33,080 nt of DNA from Parcubacteria group bacterium GW2011_GWA2_47_21 (GCA_001000545.1 LCOC01000011.1:1-33080); one strand, 5' to 3'. Shown: positions 17,288-25,905, counted from the stretch's first letter. The notes: generated from the sequence alone by a model not told the origin. A program made the numbers and translations.

Positions 17288-17396
17288 TCGTCGGTTTTTT
17301 GGTCTTAAGATTCAAAAAATCCAGGGAGGGGCGCTAGCTAGCTAGCCCGAAAGGGCCAGTTTCCCATAGCCTAACGCCCCTCTCTGGATTTTTTTC
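17288..17396 (+). ncRNA. Candidate small structured RNA (promoter + 20-bp stem + GNRA hairpin + U-tract)
   Basis: aaaaaatccagggaggggcg (17314-17333) pairs with cgcccctctctggatttttt (17375-17394), with G-U pairing only in the plus-strand RNA; inner gcccGAAAgggc (17345-17356); no convincing ORF. Confidence 0.5.
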
Positions 17397-17534
17397 TTGC
17401 CATAATTATACACCCGGAAAGTGTCTGGTTCCGCAAATCGGATGGGCGCTCCGCAAGCCGCGCCTCCACGGACTGTTGCCAAACACCGTTTTGTATTTCT
17501 TTGACAATAAAATCTCGTTATATCGTAACTCATA

Positions 17535-17835
17535 AATTGGGGATTTTTTGTTGCGTTCCGGAGCAGATAGGCGATAAAATGCTCTTGCACAGTGAGTTTT
17601 CGTTTTGAGGGGAAACCAAAACGAAAAAGAAAATGGTATGCAACAGGTTTCCCGAATAAAAACTTTTGTTTTCAATTTGCGTCGCTAAACGGCTTTTGCC
17701 GTTTGGCGATTTTCGTTTGTAACAGAATTCGGGAAATCTCGCCAGGTCTTTGAGAAAAGAAATTTCGGCGAGAGAAGCTAACAAGGAAGGCTAAACCTTC
17801 CCCTAGGAAGGTTTAGCCTTCCTTGGATTATTTTT
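17535..17835 (+). ncRNA. Candidate structured RNA / long attenuator-like leader with multiple helices
   Basis: Helices: 17549-17554/17640-17645; 17598-17606/17618-17626; 17648-17657/17727-17736; hairpin 17682-17709; 17737-17743/17767-17773; terminator at 17782-17825. No plus-strand ORF listed between 17136 and 17954. Confidence 0.45.
17782..17835 (+). terminator. Strong intrinsic terminator
   Basis: caaggaaggctaaaccttcc-ccta-ggaaggtttagccttccttg (20-bp perfect stem) followed by gattatttttt. Confidence 0.85.
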
Positions 17836-17953
17836 TCCCGCCGGAGTTTCTGCAAGGAAACGAAGGGGTCGAGTATCCATTTGCTTATTCCGTATTCCCT
17901 TAAGGGACGGAGGAAGGAATGGTTTTAAAAGAATAATTCATTAAGCAAAAACT

Positions 17954-18607
17954 ATGAAAAAAGTTATTGCAGGAATTGCGGTAGTCGCGATGTTTGCGGT
18001 TGCTTCTCCAGCTTTGGCTTGGCACTGGTCATCGTCCGACATTGATGTGGATGTGGAGAATAAAAACACCGCAGTTGTCAATACGGTTACAACCGTGGCG
18101 AATACGGGAGGCAATACTGCTGACGGCGGGAACGCAACAACCAACAGCGGTGGCGGTAATGTCTCCGGCTTCGGAAATGACAACAACACCACTGGTGCGG
18201 GTAACGCTGATTCCGAAGGGGGAAAAGGAGGAACGGTGAATACCGGCGATGCTGGCGCGAAGTCAAGCGTGTCAAACGATGTCAACTCAACCTACATCAA
18301 GGTCAAGGTTCCGTGCGGTTGCAAGGGCGACATTGATGTTGATGTAGAGAATAAAAACACTCTTGTTGACAATCTTGTTGGCACAGGTGCCGACACTGGC
18401 TACAACTATACTGACGGCGGAAGCGCTGATACAAGCACGGGCGGCGGCAATGTTTCCGGTTTCGGAAATGATGGAAACAACACTGGCGCTGGCACATCTA
18501 ATTCCGACGGCGGAGACGGCGGTTCGGTTACGACCGGCAACTCTTGGGCAAAATCCAAGGTGACCAACACGGTCAACTCTACGGTTGTTCGCGTTCGCAA
18601 AATCTAG
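17954..18607 (+). CDS. Secreted Asn/Gly-rich repeat protein with two ~90-aa repeats
   Basis: Signal peptide MKKVIAGIAVVAMFAVASPALA; two copies of DIDVDVENKNT...TGxN...GGGNVSGFGND...TGAG...AKSxVxNxVNST. Confidence 0.85.
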   Translation: MKKVIAGIAVVAMFAVASPALAWHWSSSDIDVDVENKNTAVVNTVTTVANTGGNTADGGNATTNSGGGNVSGFGNDNNTTGAGNADSEGGKGGTVNTGDAGAKSSVSNDVNSTYIKVKVPCGCKGDIDVDVENKNTLVDNLVGTGADTGYNYTDGGSADTSTGGGNVSGFGNDGNNTGAGTSNSDGGDGGSVTTGNSWAKSKVTNTVNSTVVRVRKI

Positions 18608-18719
18608 TGCGGACATATGAAGTATGAAAGCTCATTGCTTTCTCCTTCGCGAACCGAGCTTCTGCTTGTGACGGGAGCTCGGGGGCGAGGGTTTTGGGGA
18701 ACTGGCCCGGCCCTCTTTC

Positions 18720-19463
18720 ATGGATTTTCAAAAAACAACGGTATCCATAACTCTGGTTTTTATAGCTCTTTTCACAGCCGGTTTGGTTTCGGCGAAAGAG
18801 TTTTATTTCAATGTGCCTAAGCCGAATTTGCGCAATTTGCCGGAGATTTCCGTTTCTAAAGTAAATGACGACGCGGGAGGAACTTCCATTACCAATGACA
18901 TTTCCGTTTCCGCTTCAACCGGCGGGAATAATGTTTCGGGAGGCAGTGGTCAATCCGGCGGAACGATTCAAACCGGCTCGGCCAAAGCGGAAGTCAAAAT
19001 TCAAACCACGGTCAATGGGGAAGTGATAGAGGATTTTGACGAAGAGTATGAGGGCGAAGCCGAGATTGAAAAGGAGTTTGAAAATGCCAGCGGGACGGTT
19101 AAAACGCGGGTGGAGGTGAAGGTGCGGAGCGGGACGAGCACGGCAGGCAACCTACAACCGACGACCCTGCCTCTGCCCTACCTGCCGGCAGGCAGGTGGC
19201 AGGCAGGCAACAACCAACAACAAGAGTTGCTAGAAGAAAAAGAGAAGAGTAGTTGGTTTTTGAAAATTTGGCCTTTCGGTGAAGAAGTTGACGAGGCAAA
19301 ACCTCGTCATCCTGACAAGGTTTTGCCTCGCTCTGACTTTAGTAGCAGTTCGCCGACCACATCGCCTGAAGCATTTGTTTCAAAAGATTTACCGACCAAT
19401 CACATTATTCGACAGGCGATTCAGAATTTCTTTAAAAATTTGTTTTCAATTTTCAGGATTTGA
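18720..19463 (+). CDS. Secreted protein with TGGN-type repeat
   Basis: Signal peptide; ITNDISVSASTGGNNVSGGSGQSGGTIQTGSAKAEVKIQTTVNG; the CDS also contains a GC-rich palindromic repeat. Confidence 0.75.
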   Translation: MDFQKTTVSITLVFIALFTAGLVSAKEFYFNVPKPNLRNLPEISVSKVNDDAGGTSITNDISVSASTGGNNVSGGSGQSGGTIQTGSAKAEVKIQTTVNGEVIEDFDEEYEGEAEIEKEFENASGTVKTRVEVKVRSGTSTAGNLQPTTLPLPYLPAGRWQAGNNQQQELLEEKEKSSWFLKIWPFGEEVDEAKPRHPDKVLPRSDFSSSSPTTSPEAFVSKDLPTNHIIRQAIQNFFKNLFSIFRI

Positions 19464-19517
19464 TTTATGGAGCATCAGATTCTCCAGAAGGATTTGAGAC
19501 TCCAAAGATTTAAGACA

Positions 19518-21350
19518 ATGAAGAATTTCAAGAAAAAACTGGCGGGGATACTTATGTTTTCAATGCTTTTGGCGACAACGCCGGCCGGTTTTGTCTTTGC
19601 CGATTTGTCTTCCGATACCGTTTCTTCCACCACACCCACCGCCACCGTTACAACCGGCGACACGGCGTCGGTGACCGATGTGGAGAATGCGGTTAATACC
19701 AGCAATATAACTGACAACCCACAACCCACAACCGACAACCAAGAACAAACTTCAACCGGAGAAGTTGCGGAGTCACTACCAATTAGCACTGAATCATTAG
19801 CTTCCACTACACCCCAAAACACGAGTGCCGATATTGTTAATGAAGCTACGGTTTCAAACGATGTCGCTGGTCTTGCTTCAACGGGGGAGAACAGTTCTGT
19901 TTCAAATGACGGCAATGCTTCTATTGAGACTGGCACGGCAGTGTCGGTGGTAAATGTCGCCAATGTCGTGAACACCACGATTTTTGATTCGCAAGGTTTC
20001 ATTCTGCTTTTGAACAGTTTATTCGGCGAGGTCGGCACGATTGATACGCGCCTTTTTATGTCCGGCAATTCCGATTCCACGATTCCTTGCGGAGGGAATT
20101 GCTCTTTCTTCCCGTCTCAAACTTCGCTTAACGCGAGTTCCACCGCTTCCATTACCAACAATATTATTGCCAGAGCCAATACCGGCGGCAATGAAGCGGA
20201 GGGCGACAACGCTTTTGTAGGCACCGGCGACGCTTTTGCCGGCGTCAATTTAGTGAACATTGCCAACACCAATATCACCAACTCCAGTTATATGTTGGTG
20301 GCTTTCAATAATTTCGGCGATTGGGGCGGGGACTTGGTTTTGCCCGGCAAGGATTTTTGGAGCAAGTTTTTTAATCCGCGAGCGCCTTCTTTGAATCAAA
20401 ATGGGGACGGCCAAGGAGCTTCGGTCTCCGTTAACAATGAAAATAGCGCCAACGTGGAGAATGGGGTGGATACGGTTGCCGACACCGGCGGCAATGAAGC
20501 GGAGGGCGACAGCGCTTCCGTGGACACCGGCAATGCCGTTTCTTCCACTAATGTGGTAAATCAGGTTAATAAAAATCTTTTCGGTTCCGATTCTTTCCTC
20601 GTGGTCTTTAGAGTGTTCGGCAATTGGACGGGCAATGTTTTCAGCGCGCCGCCCGGGATGTCTTGGACGGAGAGCGAGGGGGGTCTTCAAATCATGTATG
20701 ACGAAGAGGCGGCGGCCACTGGTTATGAAAGTGAAGACGACAGTGGCGAAGGTGGTTCTAGCGGGGGTGAAGGTGGCGGGCCGAGTTCTGTTTCTGTGCG
20801 CAATAACAATCGGGCGGACATAAAAAACAATGTGCAAGTTTTTGCTTTAACCGGCGCCAATAAAGCCCAAGGCGATTCGGGAGCGGAGGTAGAGACGGGC
20901 AACGCTTACGCCGGCGCCAACATCGTGAACCTCGCCAACACCAACATTTTCGGCCGAAACTGGATTCTCGCCATCTTCAACATCTTTGGCGACTGGTCTG
21001 GCGATGTCGCGTTCGGCCGCCCCGACCTTTGGGTGGGGACGGAGATTGAGCGCCGGCCGGAGGGTTTTACCTCCGGCTCTCCGGTGGAATTTAAATTTAC
21101 TGTGGCCAATCTAGGCGATGCTGACGCCACCAACGTTTATTTAAATCTCGGATTGAACAATGATAAATTGGCCTATTTTCATGGCGCCAATTACAGACAC
21201 AATAGAAACAACAGAGAAATCGCCCGATACTATTTAGGTAACATCCCGGCTGGCGAGTTTAGGGAATTTAATCAGATGGCGCTTGTTCGGGATGTGCCTT
21301 ACGGCGGGGCGTTTTCGGGAGGCCGTTCAAGGCGTCCAAATAAATTATGA
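19518..21350 (+). CDS. Large secreted repeat protein (four ~100-aa TGGN/FGxW repeats), N-terminal part of a frameshifted ORF
   Basis: MKNFKKKLAGILMFSMLLATTPAGFVFA signal; repeats ANTGGNEAEGDNAFVGTGDAFAGVNLVNIANTN...FNNFGDW; then CARDB/DUF11-like VEFKFTVANLGDADATNVYLNLGL. Confidence 0.85.
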   Translation: MKNFKKKLAGILMFSMLLATTPAGFVFADLSSDTVSSTTPTATVTTGDTASVTDVENAVNTSNITDNPQPTTDNQEQTSTGEVAESLPISTESLASTTPQNTSADIVNEATVSNDVAGLASTGENSSVSNDGNASIETGTAVSVVNVANVVNTTIFDSQGFILLLNSLFGEVGTIDTRLFMSGNSDSTIPCGGNCSFFPSQTSLNASSTASITNNIIARANTGGNEAEGDNAFVGTGDAFAGVNLVNIANTNITNSSYMLVAFNNFGDWGGDLVLPGKDFWSKFFNPRAPSLNQNGDGQGASVSVNNENSANVENGVDTVADTGGNEAEGDSASVDTGNAVSSTNVVNQVNKNLFGSDSFLVVFRVFGNWTGNVFSAPPGMSWTESEGGLQIMYDEEAAATGYESEDDSGEGGSSGGEGGGPSSVSVRNNNRADIKNNVQVFALTGANKAQGDSGAEVETGNAYAGANIVNLANTNIFGRNWILAIFNIFGDWSGDVAFGRPDLWVGTEIERRPEGFTSGSPVEFKFTVANLGDADATNVYLNLGLNNDKLAYFHGANYRHNRNNREIARYYLGNIPAGEFREFNQMALVRDVPYGGAFSGGRSRRPNKL

Positions 21351-22083
21351 GTTCGACCCCAAGCTTTCTGTTAGTAAACTTAACAACGCTCCGTTTGGCG
21401 TTTATGCTTCTTCAACCGTTGGTTATACGATTGTTGTTGAAAACAAAGGCGGGCCGGCTTACTATGCGATTTTAAAGGATGTTTTGAAGAATGAAGCGGG
21501 CGAGGCGGTGGGTGAGCAGACCTGGGATCTTGGGACTGTTCTGCCAAATGAAGAGATTACCGTAAATTACGGAACTTTTTTTAATCCCAATGCTCCGCCG
21601 GGTAAATACACCAATTTCGCGGAGGTCAAAGCTGTTGGCCGAAGTTCGGTTCTAGAGCCCTTCTACGGAAACCACGTCAGTTCCGGAGTCGCCACCAGTT
21701 CTATTGTAATGCTCGCGCCCGACGAAGTGCCGGAAATTCCCGCCGATGTGATTTTACCTGAACCGGAAGAAGCGCCGGCTACCACGACGATTGACCGAGT
21801 AATCAAGCCCGCGCCCCAAACGCCGCTTAGCGGCGGAATGAGCAAGAAACCGTCGCCGTTTCCGGCGCTTCTGCCGCAGGCCCTGCCGCCTTCGCCGCCG
21901 GTCCACGGCAGTCCGTTAAGCGGCCTTGAAGCGGCGGTAATTGTGGGAGCAAAGCCGCTTAAGCTACCCAAAGATTTGAGTTTGGCGGCGCTTCTTATCG
22001 CCCTTGCCGGCGTCTCTCTTAATAGATTCAATCCCGAGCAATACCGACAATGGCGGAACGCTTTGACGACTTTTTTCTGGTAG
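21326..22083 (+). CDS. C-terminal part of the large secreted repeat protein in the +1 frame
   Basis: VQGVQINYEFDPKLSVSK...VGYTIVVENKGGPAYYAILKDVLKNEAGEAVGEQTWDLGTVLPNEEI continues the domain; C-terminal hydrophobic segment. Boundary approximate. Confidence 0.75.
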
Positions 22084-22209
22084 GAGTCAATCGTAAAGCG
22101 TAAAGTGAAAAGCGCAAAATTAAAATTCAAGAAGAGAAAAAAAGGACTCTTTTTGTTCCGTCTTTTTGCTTTGAGTTTTTAGTTTCTTGTTATAGGATGG
22201 TTTCTACTT

Positions 22210-23757
22210 ATGAAGAAGGCCTTAAAGAACAAGGTGTTTTTGGTTGCCGCGGCGTTTTTCGTCATCGGCACTTTAACTTTTGTGATTTTGCGGAACGGAA
22301 ACGGAAAGTATGCTTACGCCGAAGCGGCGGTTGGGGAGGTCTTAAAGACCGTTTCCGTAACCGGAAAAGTTCGGCCGGTTCGGGAGGCGACTTTGGGTTT
22401 TGAACGAAGCGGAAAAATTGCCGGTTCGTTTGTGAAAGTGGGCGATACCGTTGCGGCGGGCGAGCCGCTTGTCCGGCTGGATTCAAGCGAGCAATATGCG
22501 GCGATTCTTCAAGCGGAAGCAAATTTGCGAGGCGTGGAAGCGGCTTTGAATAAACTTATTCGCGGCGCCAGAACCGAAGAAATCCAGGTCTCGGAAGTGA
22601 AAGTTTTAAATGCCAAGGAAGCGGTCTTAAATTTCCAAAATGCCGCCGCGGATTCAATTCGAGACGCTTACACCAAAACCGATGACGCCGTTCGGAACAA
22701 GGCCGACCAGCTGTTTTCAAATCCCAGAACCAGCCAGCCGAAGTTTAATTATCTTCTTTCCGACGCCGGATTTAAAAGCAATTTGGAAGAGAGTCGGTTT
22801 CTCTTGGGAAAAGAGCTTAACGATTTTTCGGATAAACTTTTAGGCATCGGAGCGGGTTCTGATTTTTCCGAGTTATTTTATTCAGCCAAGCAAACGCTTG
22901 CTAAAACCGCGGCGTTTCTAAATAATTTGGCGCTGGCTTTAAGCGCGCTAGCCCCCAATCCCGGCCTTTCTCAAGCCACTATAGACGGTTGGAAAACGGA
23001 TATCGCGACGGCGCGGACCAATGTGAATAACGCGATAAGCGGTCTTTCCGCCGCGGAGAAAAATCTGCGGGACGGCGAAGCTGCCGCCCGCTTGGCCAGT
23101 GAAGAACTCGCTCTTCTGAAAGCTCCGGCCGGAGCAGAGGAGATTCAAAACAGCGAAGCGTCAGTCGCTCATGCCGGCGCCGCTTTATTGTCGGCCAAGG
23201 TGTCGTTTGAAAAATCCACGCTTCGTTCCCCAATAAACGCTCTGGTCGTGTCGCAAGAGCCAAAAACCGGAGAATTTGTTTCGGCCGGCGAGCCGGTCAT
23301 AATTTTGATGAGCGACAAAGAATTTGAAATAGAAGCCGATGTACCTGAAGTTGATATCGGCGGCATAGCGCTCGGCAATCTAGCAACGGTTGTCTTGGAC
23401 GCGATGCTTAACGAAGAATTTTACGGAGAGGTCTTTGCCGTTTACCCGGCGGAGACAATCATACAGGGCGTGCCGACTTATAAAGTAAAAATTTCTCTTA
23501 AGACCTCTGATGAGAGGATTAGAGCCGGTCTCACCGCCAATCTCTCAATTCTCACCTTTAAAAAGGATGGCGTTTTGGTTCTGCCGGCGCGATTCGTCAA
23601 GGAGGACCAAAGCGGCGCTTATATTTCTTTCGTAAATGCGGAGGGCGAATTAATCCGCAAGCCGGTCGCCGCAGGCCTTCGCGGCACCAACGGTTTCGTT
23701 GAAATAATCGGCGGTTTGAAGGCAGGAGACAGAGTGGCGGATTTGGACAAAAGTTAA
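22210..23757 (+). CDS. HlyD/RND-type membrane fusion (efflux periplasmic adaptor) protein
   Basis: VGEVLKTVSVTGKVRPVREATLGFERSGKIAGSFVKVGDTVAAGEPLVRLDSSE...ALVVSQEPKTGEFVSAGEPVIILMS. Confidence 0.9.
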   Translation: MKKALKNKVFLVAAAFFVIGTLTFVILRNGNGKYAYAEAAVGEVLKTVSVTGKVRPVREATLGFERSGKIAGSFVKVGDTVAAGEPLVRLDSSEQYAAILQAEANLRGVEAALNKLIRGARTEEIQVSEVKVLNAKEAVLNFQNAAADSIRDAYTKTDDAVRNKADQLFSNPRTSQPKFNYLLSDAGFKSNLEESRFLLGKELNDFSDKLLGIGAGSDFSELFYSAKQTLAKTAAFLNNLALALSALAPNPGLSQATIDGWKTDIATARTNVNNAISGLSAAEKNLRDGEAAARLASEELALLKAPAGAEEIQNSEASVAHAGAALLSAKVSFEKSTLRSPINALVVSQEPKTGEFVSAGEPVIILMSDKEFEIEADVPEVDIGGIALGNLATVVLDAMLNEEFYGEVFAVYPAETIIQGVPTYKVKISLKTSDERIRAGLTANLSILTFKKDGVLVLPARFVKEDQSGAYISFVNAEGELIRKPVAAGLRGTNGFVEIIGGLKAGDRVADLDKS

Positions 23758-23773
23758 ACTTTTGACCCGAATT

Positions 23774-24097
23774 TTAATTTTTGTTTGCCAAGGCCTCAAT
23801 GAATTCCGCCATCAAAAAATCGTTCTCGGAGAGGCCGCTAATTGAATGAGTAAAGAGTTTGATTGTTACTTTGCCCCAAGCAAGTTCTATGTCCGGATGA
23901 TGCCCCTCTTCTTCGGCGAGAGAGCCGACTTTGTTTACGAATTCCAAAGCCGACTTAAAGTCGGAGAATTTGAAATCTTTTATCAAATGATGATTATTTT
24001 CGGCTCGCCAGCCCGGTAAAGCCGGCAGGCGAAAGGAAATTTCTTTTGCCAGCATCGATGCCGCGCTGATTTCGCAGGGAATACAATGTTTGGCCAT
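23774..24097 (-). CDS. 4a-hydroxytetrahydrobiopterin (pterin-4a-carbinolamine) dehydratase family protein
   Basis: LPGWRAENNHHLIKDFKFSDFKSALEFVNKVGSLAEEEGHHPDIELAWGKVTIKLFTHSISGLSENDFLMA. Confidence 0.92.
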   Translation of the reverse strand: MAKHCIPCEISAASMLAKEISFRLPALPGWRAENNHHLIKDFKFSDFKSALEFVNKVGSLAEEEGHHPDIELAWGKVTIKLFTHSISGLSENDFLMAEFIEALANKN

Positions 24098-24249
24098 GGC
24101 TACAGTATAAACTATTTCGGCCTTACGCATTTCATACCAGTTTTGTTTCGTAATTCAAAGTGAGATACGGCCCCTCGCAGAATTAATAGAAGATGATGAA
24201 AATGAATCCCGCAAGGCGCGCTTGCGGGATGGCGAGGGAACTCTCATTG

Positions 24250-24765
24250 CTAACGATGCGAGCCGACTTTCGGCAAAATACGGCGCAACTTCGCCGGCAA
24301 AGGCAGAGGGCTATCTTCCGGCATAAACATCGGCAAGGTGAAGATGTGGCCGCTAAGTTTCATCCGCCAGTCATAAAGCTTGATAACTTCCTCAAACAAC
24401 TCGCCGGTTTTCTTGAGCATTTTTTCCACTCGCCGGATTTGCCATCGGTTTGCTATTCTCCCGCGCAGAGAAGAAGGGTTCTCCCAGTACAAATTGCTTC
24501 GTCTGGCGTGAAGCCAAGCAAGCGATTTTTGAAGGCGTTGGTACGTTTCAATCAATTCCGTCAGCAGGAGGTAATTTCTGATTTGGTTGGGCGACAGAGT
24601 AAAACCCTCTACAGTGGCGATTGTTTTGCTGGGCGGTTTTCTTTCTTCTCCGGCGCGCCGCCCGCCCGCTTCGCTTTTGTTGATACCCGAAACGGCGAAG
24701 AAAAAAACGGCGGTAAACAATAACAAATACATTATTACGGTAGGGATGTCAGAGATTGCGCTCAT
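24250..24765 (-). CDS. Hypothetical membrane-anchored protein
   Basis: N-terminal TM (IMYLLLFTAVFFFAVSGI), then charged helical region. Confidence 0.6.
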   Translation of the reverse strand: MSAISDIPTVIMYLLLFTAVFFFAVSGINKSEAGGRRAGEERKPPSKTIATVEGFTLSPNQIRNYLLLTELIETYQRLQKSLAWLHARRSNLYWENPSSLRGRIANRWQIRRVEKMLKKTGELFEEVIKLYDWRMKLSGHIFTLPMFMPEDSPLPLPAKLRRILPKVGSHR

Positions 24766-24856
24766 AGCGAGGCTTTTTTTGAAGAGCTTAAACTTTGTTT
24801 AGGTTAAAGCGATAGCCCGCTTGTGTCAACCAAATCTTTGCTATACTCTGTTTGGT

Positions 24857-25723
24857 ATGCCTTTAATTTTAGACGGGAAAAAAGCGGCGGAGGCGTTGGC
24901 GGCGGCGCTTCAAGAAAAAGTGAAACTGTGGCCGGCGGCTTTAACTCTTTCCGTCATTCAGGTCGGCGCCCGCGCGGACTCAAACGCCTACATCAAAGCC
25001 AAAACGGCTTTCGCCGAAAAAATCGGGGTGAAAGTTGAATTGGTAAAGTTTCCGGAAGATATTTTAGAAGAAATCGTTACTTCCGCCGTGTTGGAGCGTA
25101 ATAATAGGACGGATATCCAGGGTATTATCGTGCAGCTGCCTCTTCCGGCGCATTGGGACGCCGATGTAATTCTGGAAAATATAATTCCGGAGAAAGACGT
25201 GGACGCTTTAACCGCGAAGAATGTCAAAAATTTGCTGGCCGGCAGAGCCGGCCTGATGCCGGCGACGGCGGCGGGGATTCTCAAATTATTGGAATTCTAC
25301 GGGCTGCCGCTTTCCGGCAAGCGGGCTTTGGTGGTCGGCAGGTCTTTAATGGTGGGCAAAGCGATTGCTTTAGCTTTCCTTAATCAAGACGCGACCGTAA
25401 CCATCTGCCATAAGAAGACCGAGAATTTAGCGGCCCTTGCCAAGGAAGCGGATATTTTGGTGGTAGCGGCGGGGCGTCCGGCTTTGATTGGCAAGGATTG
25501 CGTCAAGGCGGGACAGGTAGTGATTGATGTCGGCATCAACGAGGTTCCCGGCGGGAAACTTGACGAAGAAATCTTTGGCCGGAAGCTTGTCGGCGATGTG
25601 AAGTTTGATGAGGTTTCGCCGATTGTCGCCGCCATTTCGCCGGTTCCCGGAGGAGTCGGTCCGATGACGGTGGCGGCATTATTTAGTAATTTGCTGGATT
25701 TAGTTGGAAATTTAAAATACTAA
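24857..25723 (+). CDS. folD: Bifunctional methylenetetrahydrofolate dehydrogenase/cyclohydrolase
   Basis: GIIVQLPLPAHWDADVILENIIPEKDVD, KRALVVGRSLMVGKAIALAFLNQDATVTICH, GDVKFDEVSPIVAAISPVPGGVGPMTVAALFSN. Confidence 0.96.
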   Translation: MPLILDGKKAAEALAAALQEKVKLWPAALTLSVIQVGARADSNAYIKAKTAFAEKIGVKVELVKFPEDILEEIVTSAVLERNNRTDIQGIIVQLPLPAHWDADVILENIIPEKDVDALTAKNVKNLLAGRAGLMPATAAGILKLLEFYGLPLSGKRALVVGRSLMVGKAIALAFLNQDATVTICHKKTENLAALAKEADILVVAAGRPALIGKDCVKAGQVVIDVGINEVPGGKLDEEIFGRKLVGDVKFDEVSPIVAAISPVPGGVGPMTVAALFSNLLDLVGNLKY

Positions 25724-25729
25724 TCTGCG

Positions 25730-25905
25730 CATTATACGAATGAGTCCGAATAGCTACTAATAAAATAAAAATTCCAAATAAGCTCCAATAATCAAATCTC
25801 AAACTTTGGGTATTGGAATTTGAAATTTATTTGGCGATTGGAATTTTGAGCTTGGAATTTAACATTCGTAACTATTAGCACATTAACCTCATTTATTATT
25901 AGTAA
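25730..25905. repeat. AT-rich intergenic inverted repeats
   Basis: attccaaataagctccaat...attggaatttgaaatttatttggcgattggaat; outer tacgaatg...agctactaataa / cattcgtaactatta. Confidence 0.6.

Noticed and set aside
17342-17784. Three overlapping minus-strand ORFs of 82-89 aa
   Set aside because: No recognisable domains, mutually overlapping, and located in dense hairpins; treated as non-coding.
17911-17934. Possible leader peptide MVLKE* after ggaggaagga
   Set aside because: Good ribosome-site match but five codons only; cannot be distinguished from chance.
18041-18600. Possible CRISPR-like repetition
   Set aside because: The repeats are in-frame protein repeats of variable sequence, not identical direct repeats with unique spacers. 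No CRISPR array was found in the window.
20250-20837. Minus-strand 195-aa ORF opposite the large repeat gene
   Set aside because: Shadow ORF; the plus strand has signal peptide and clear repeats.
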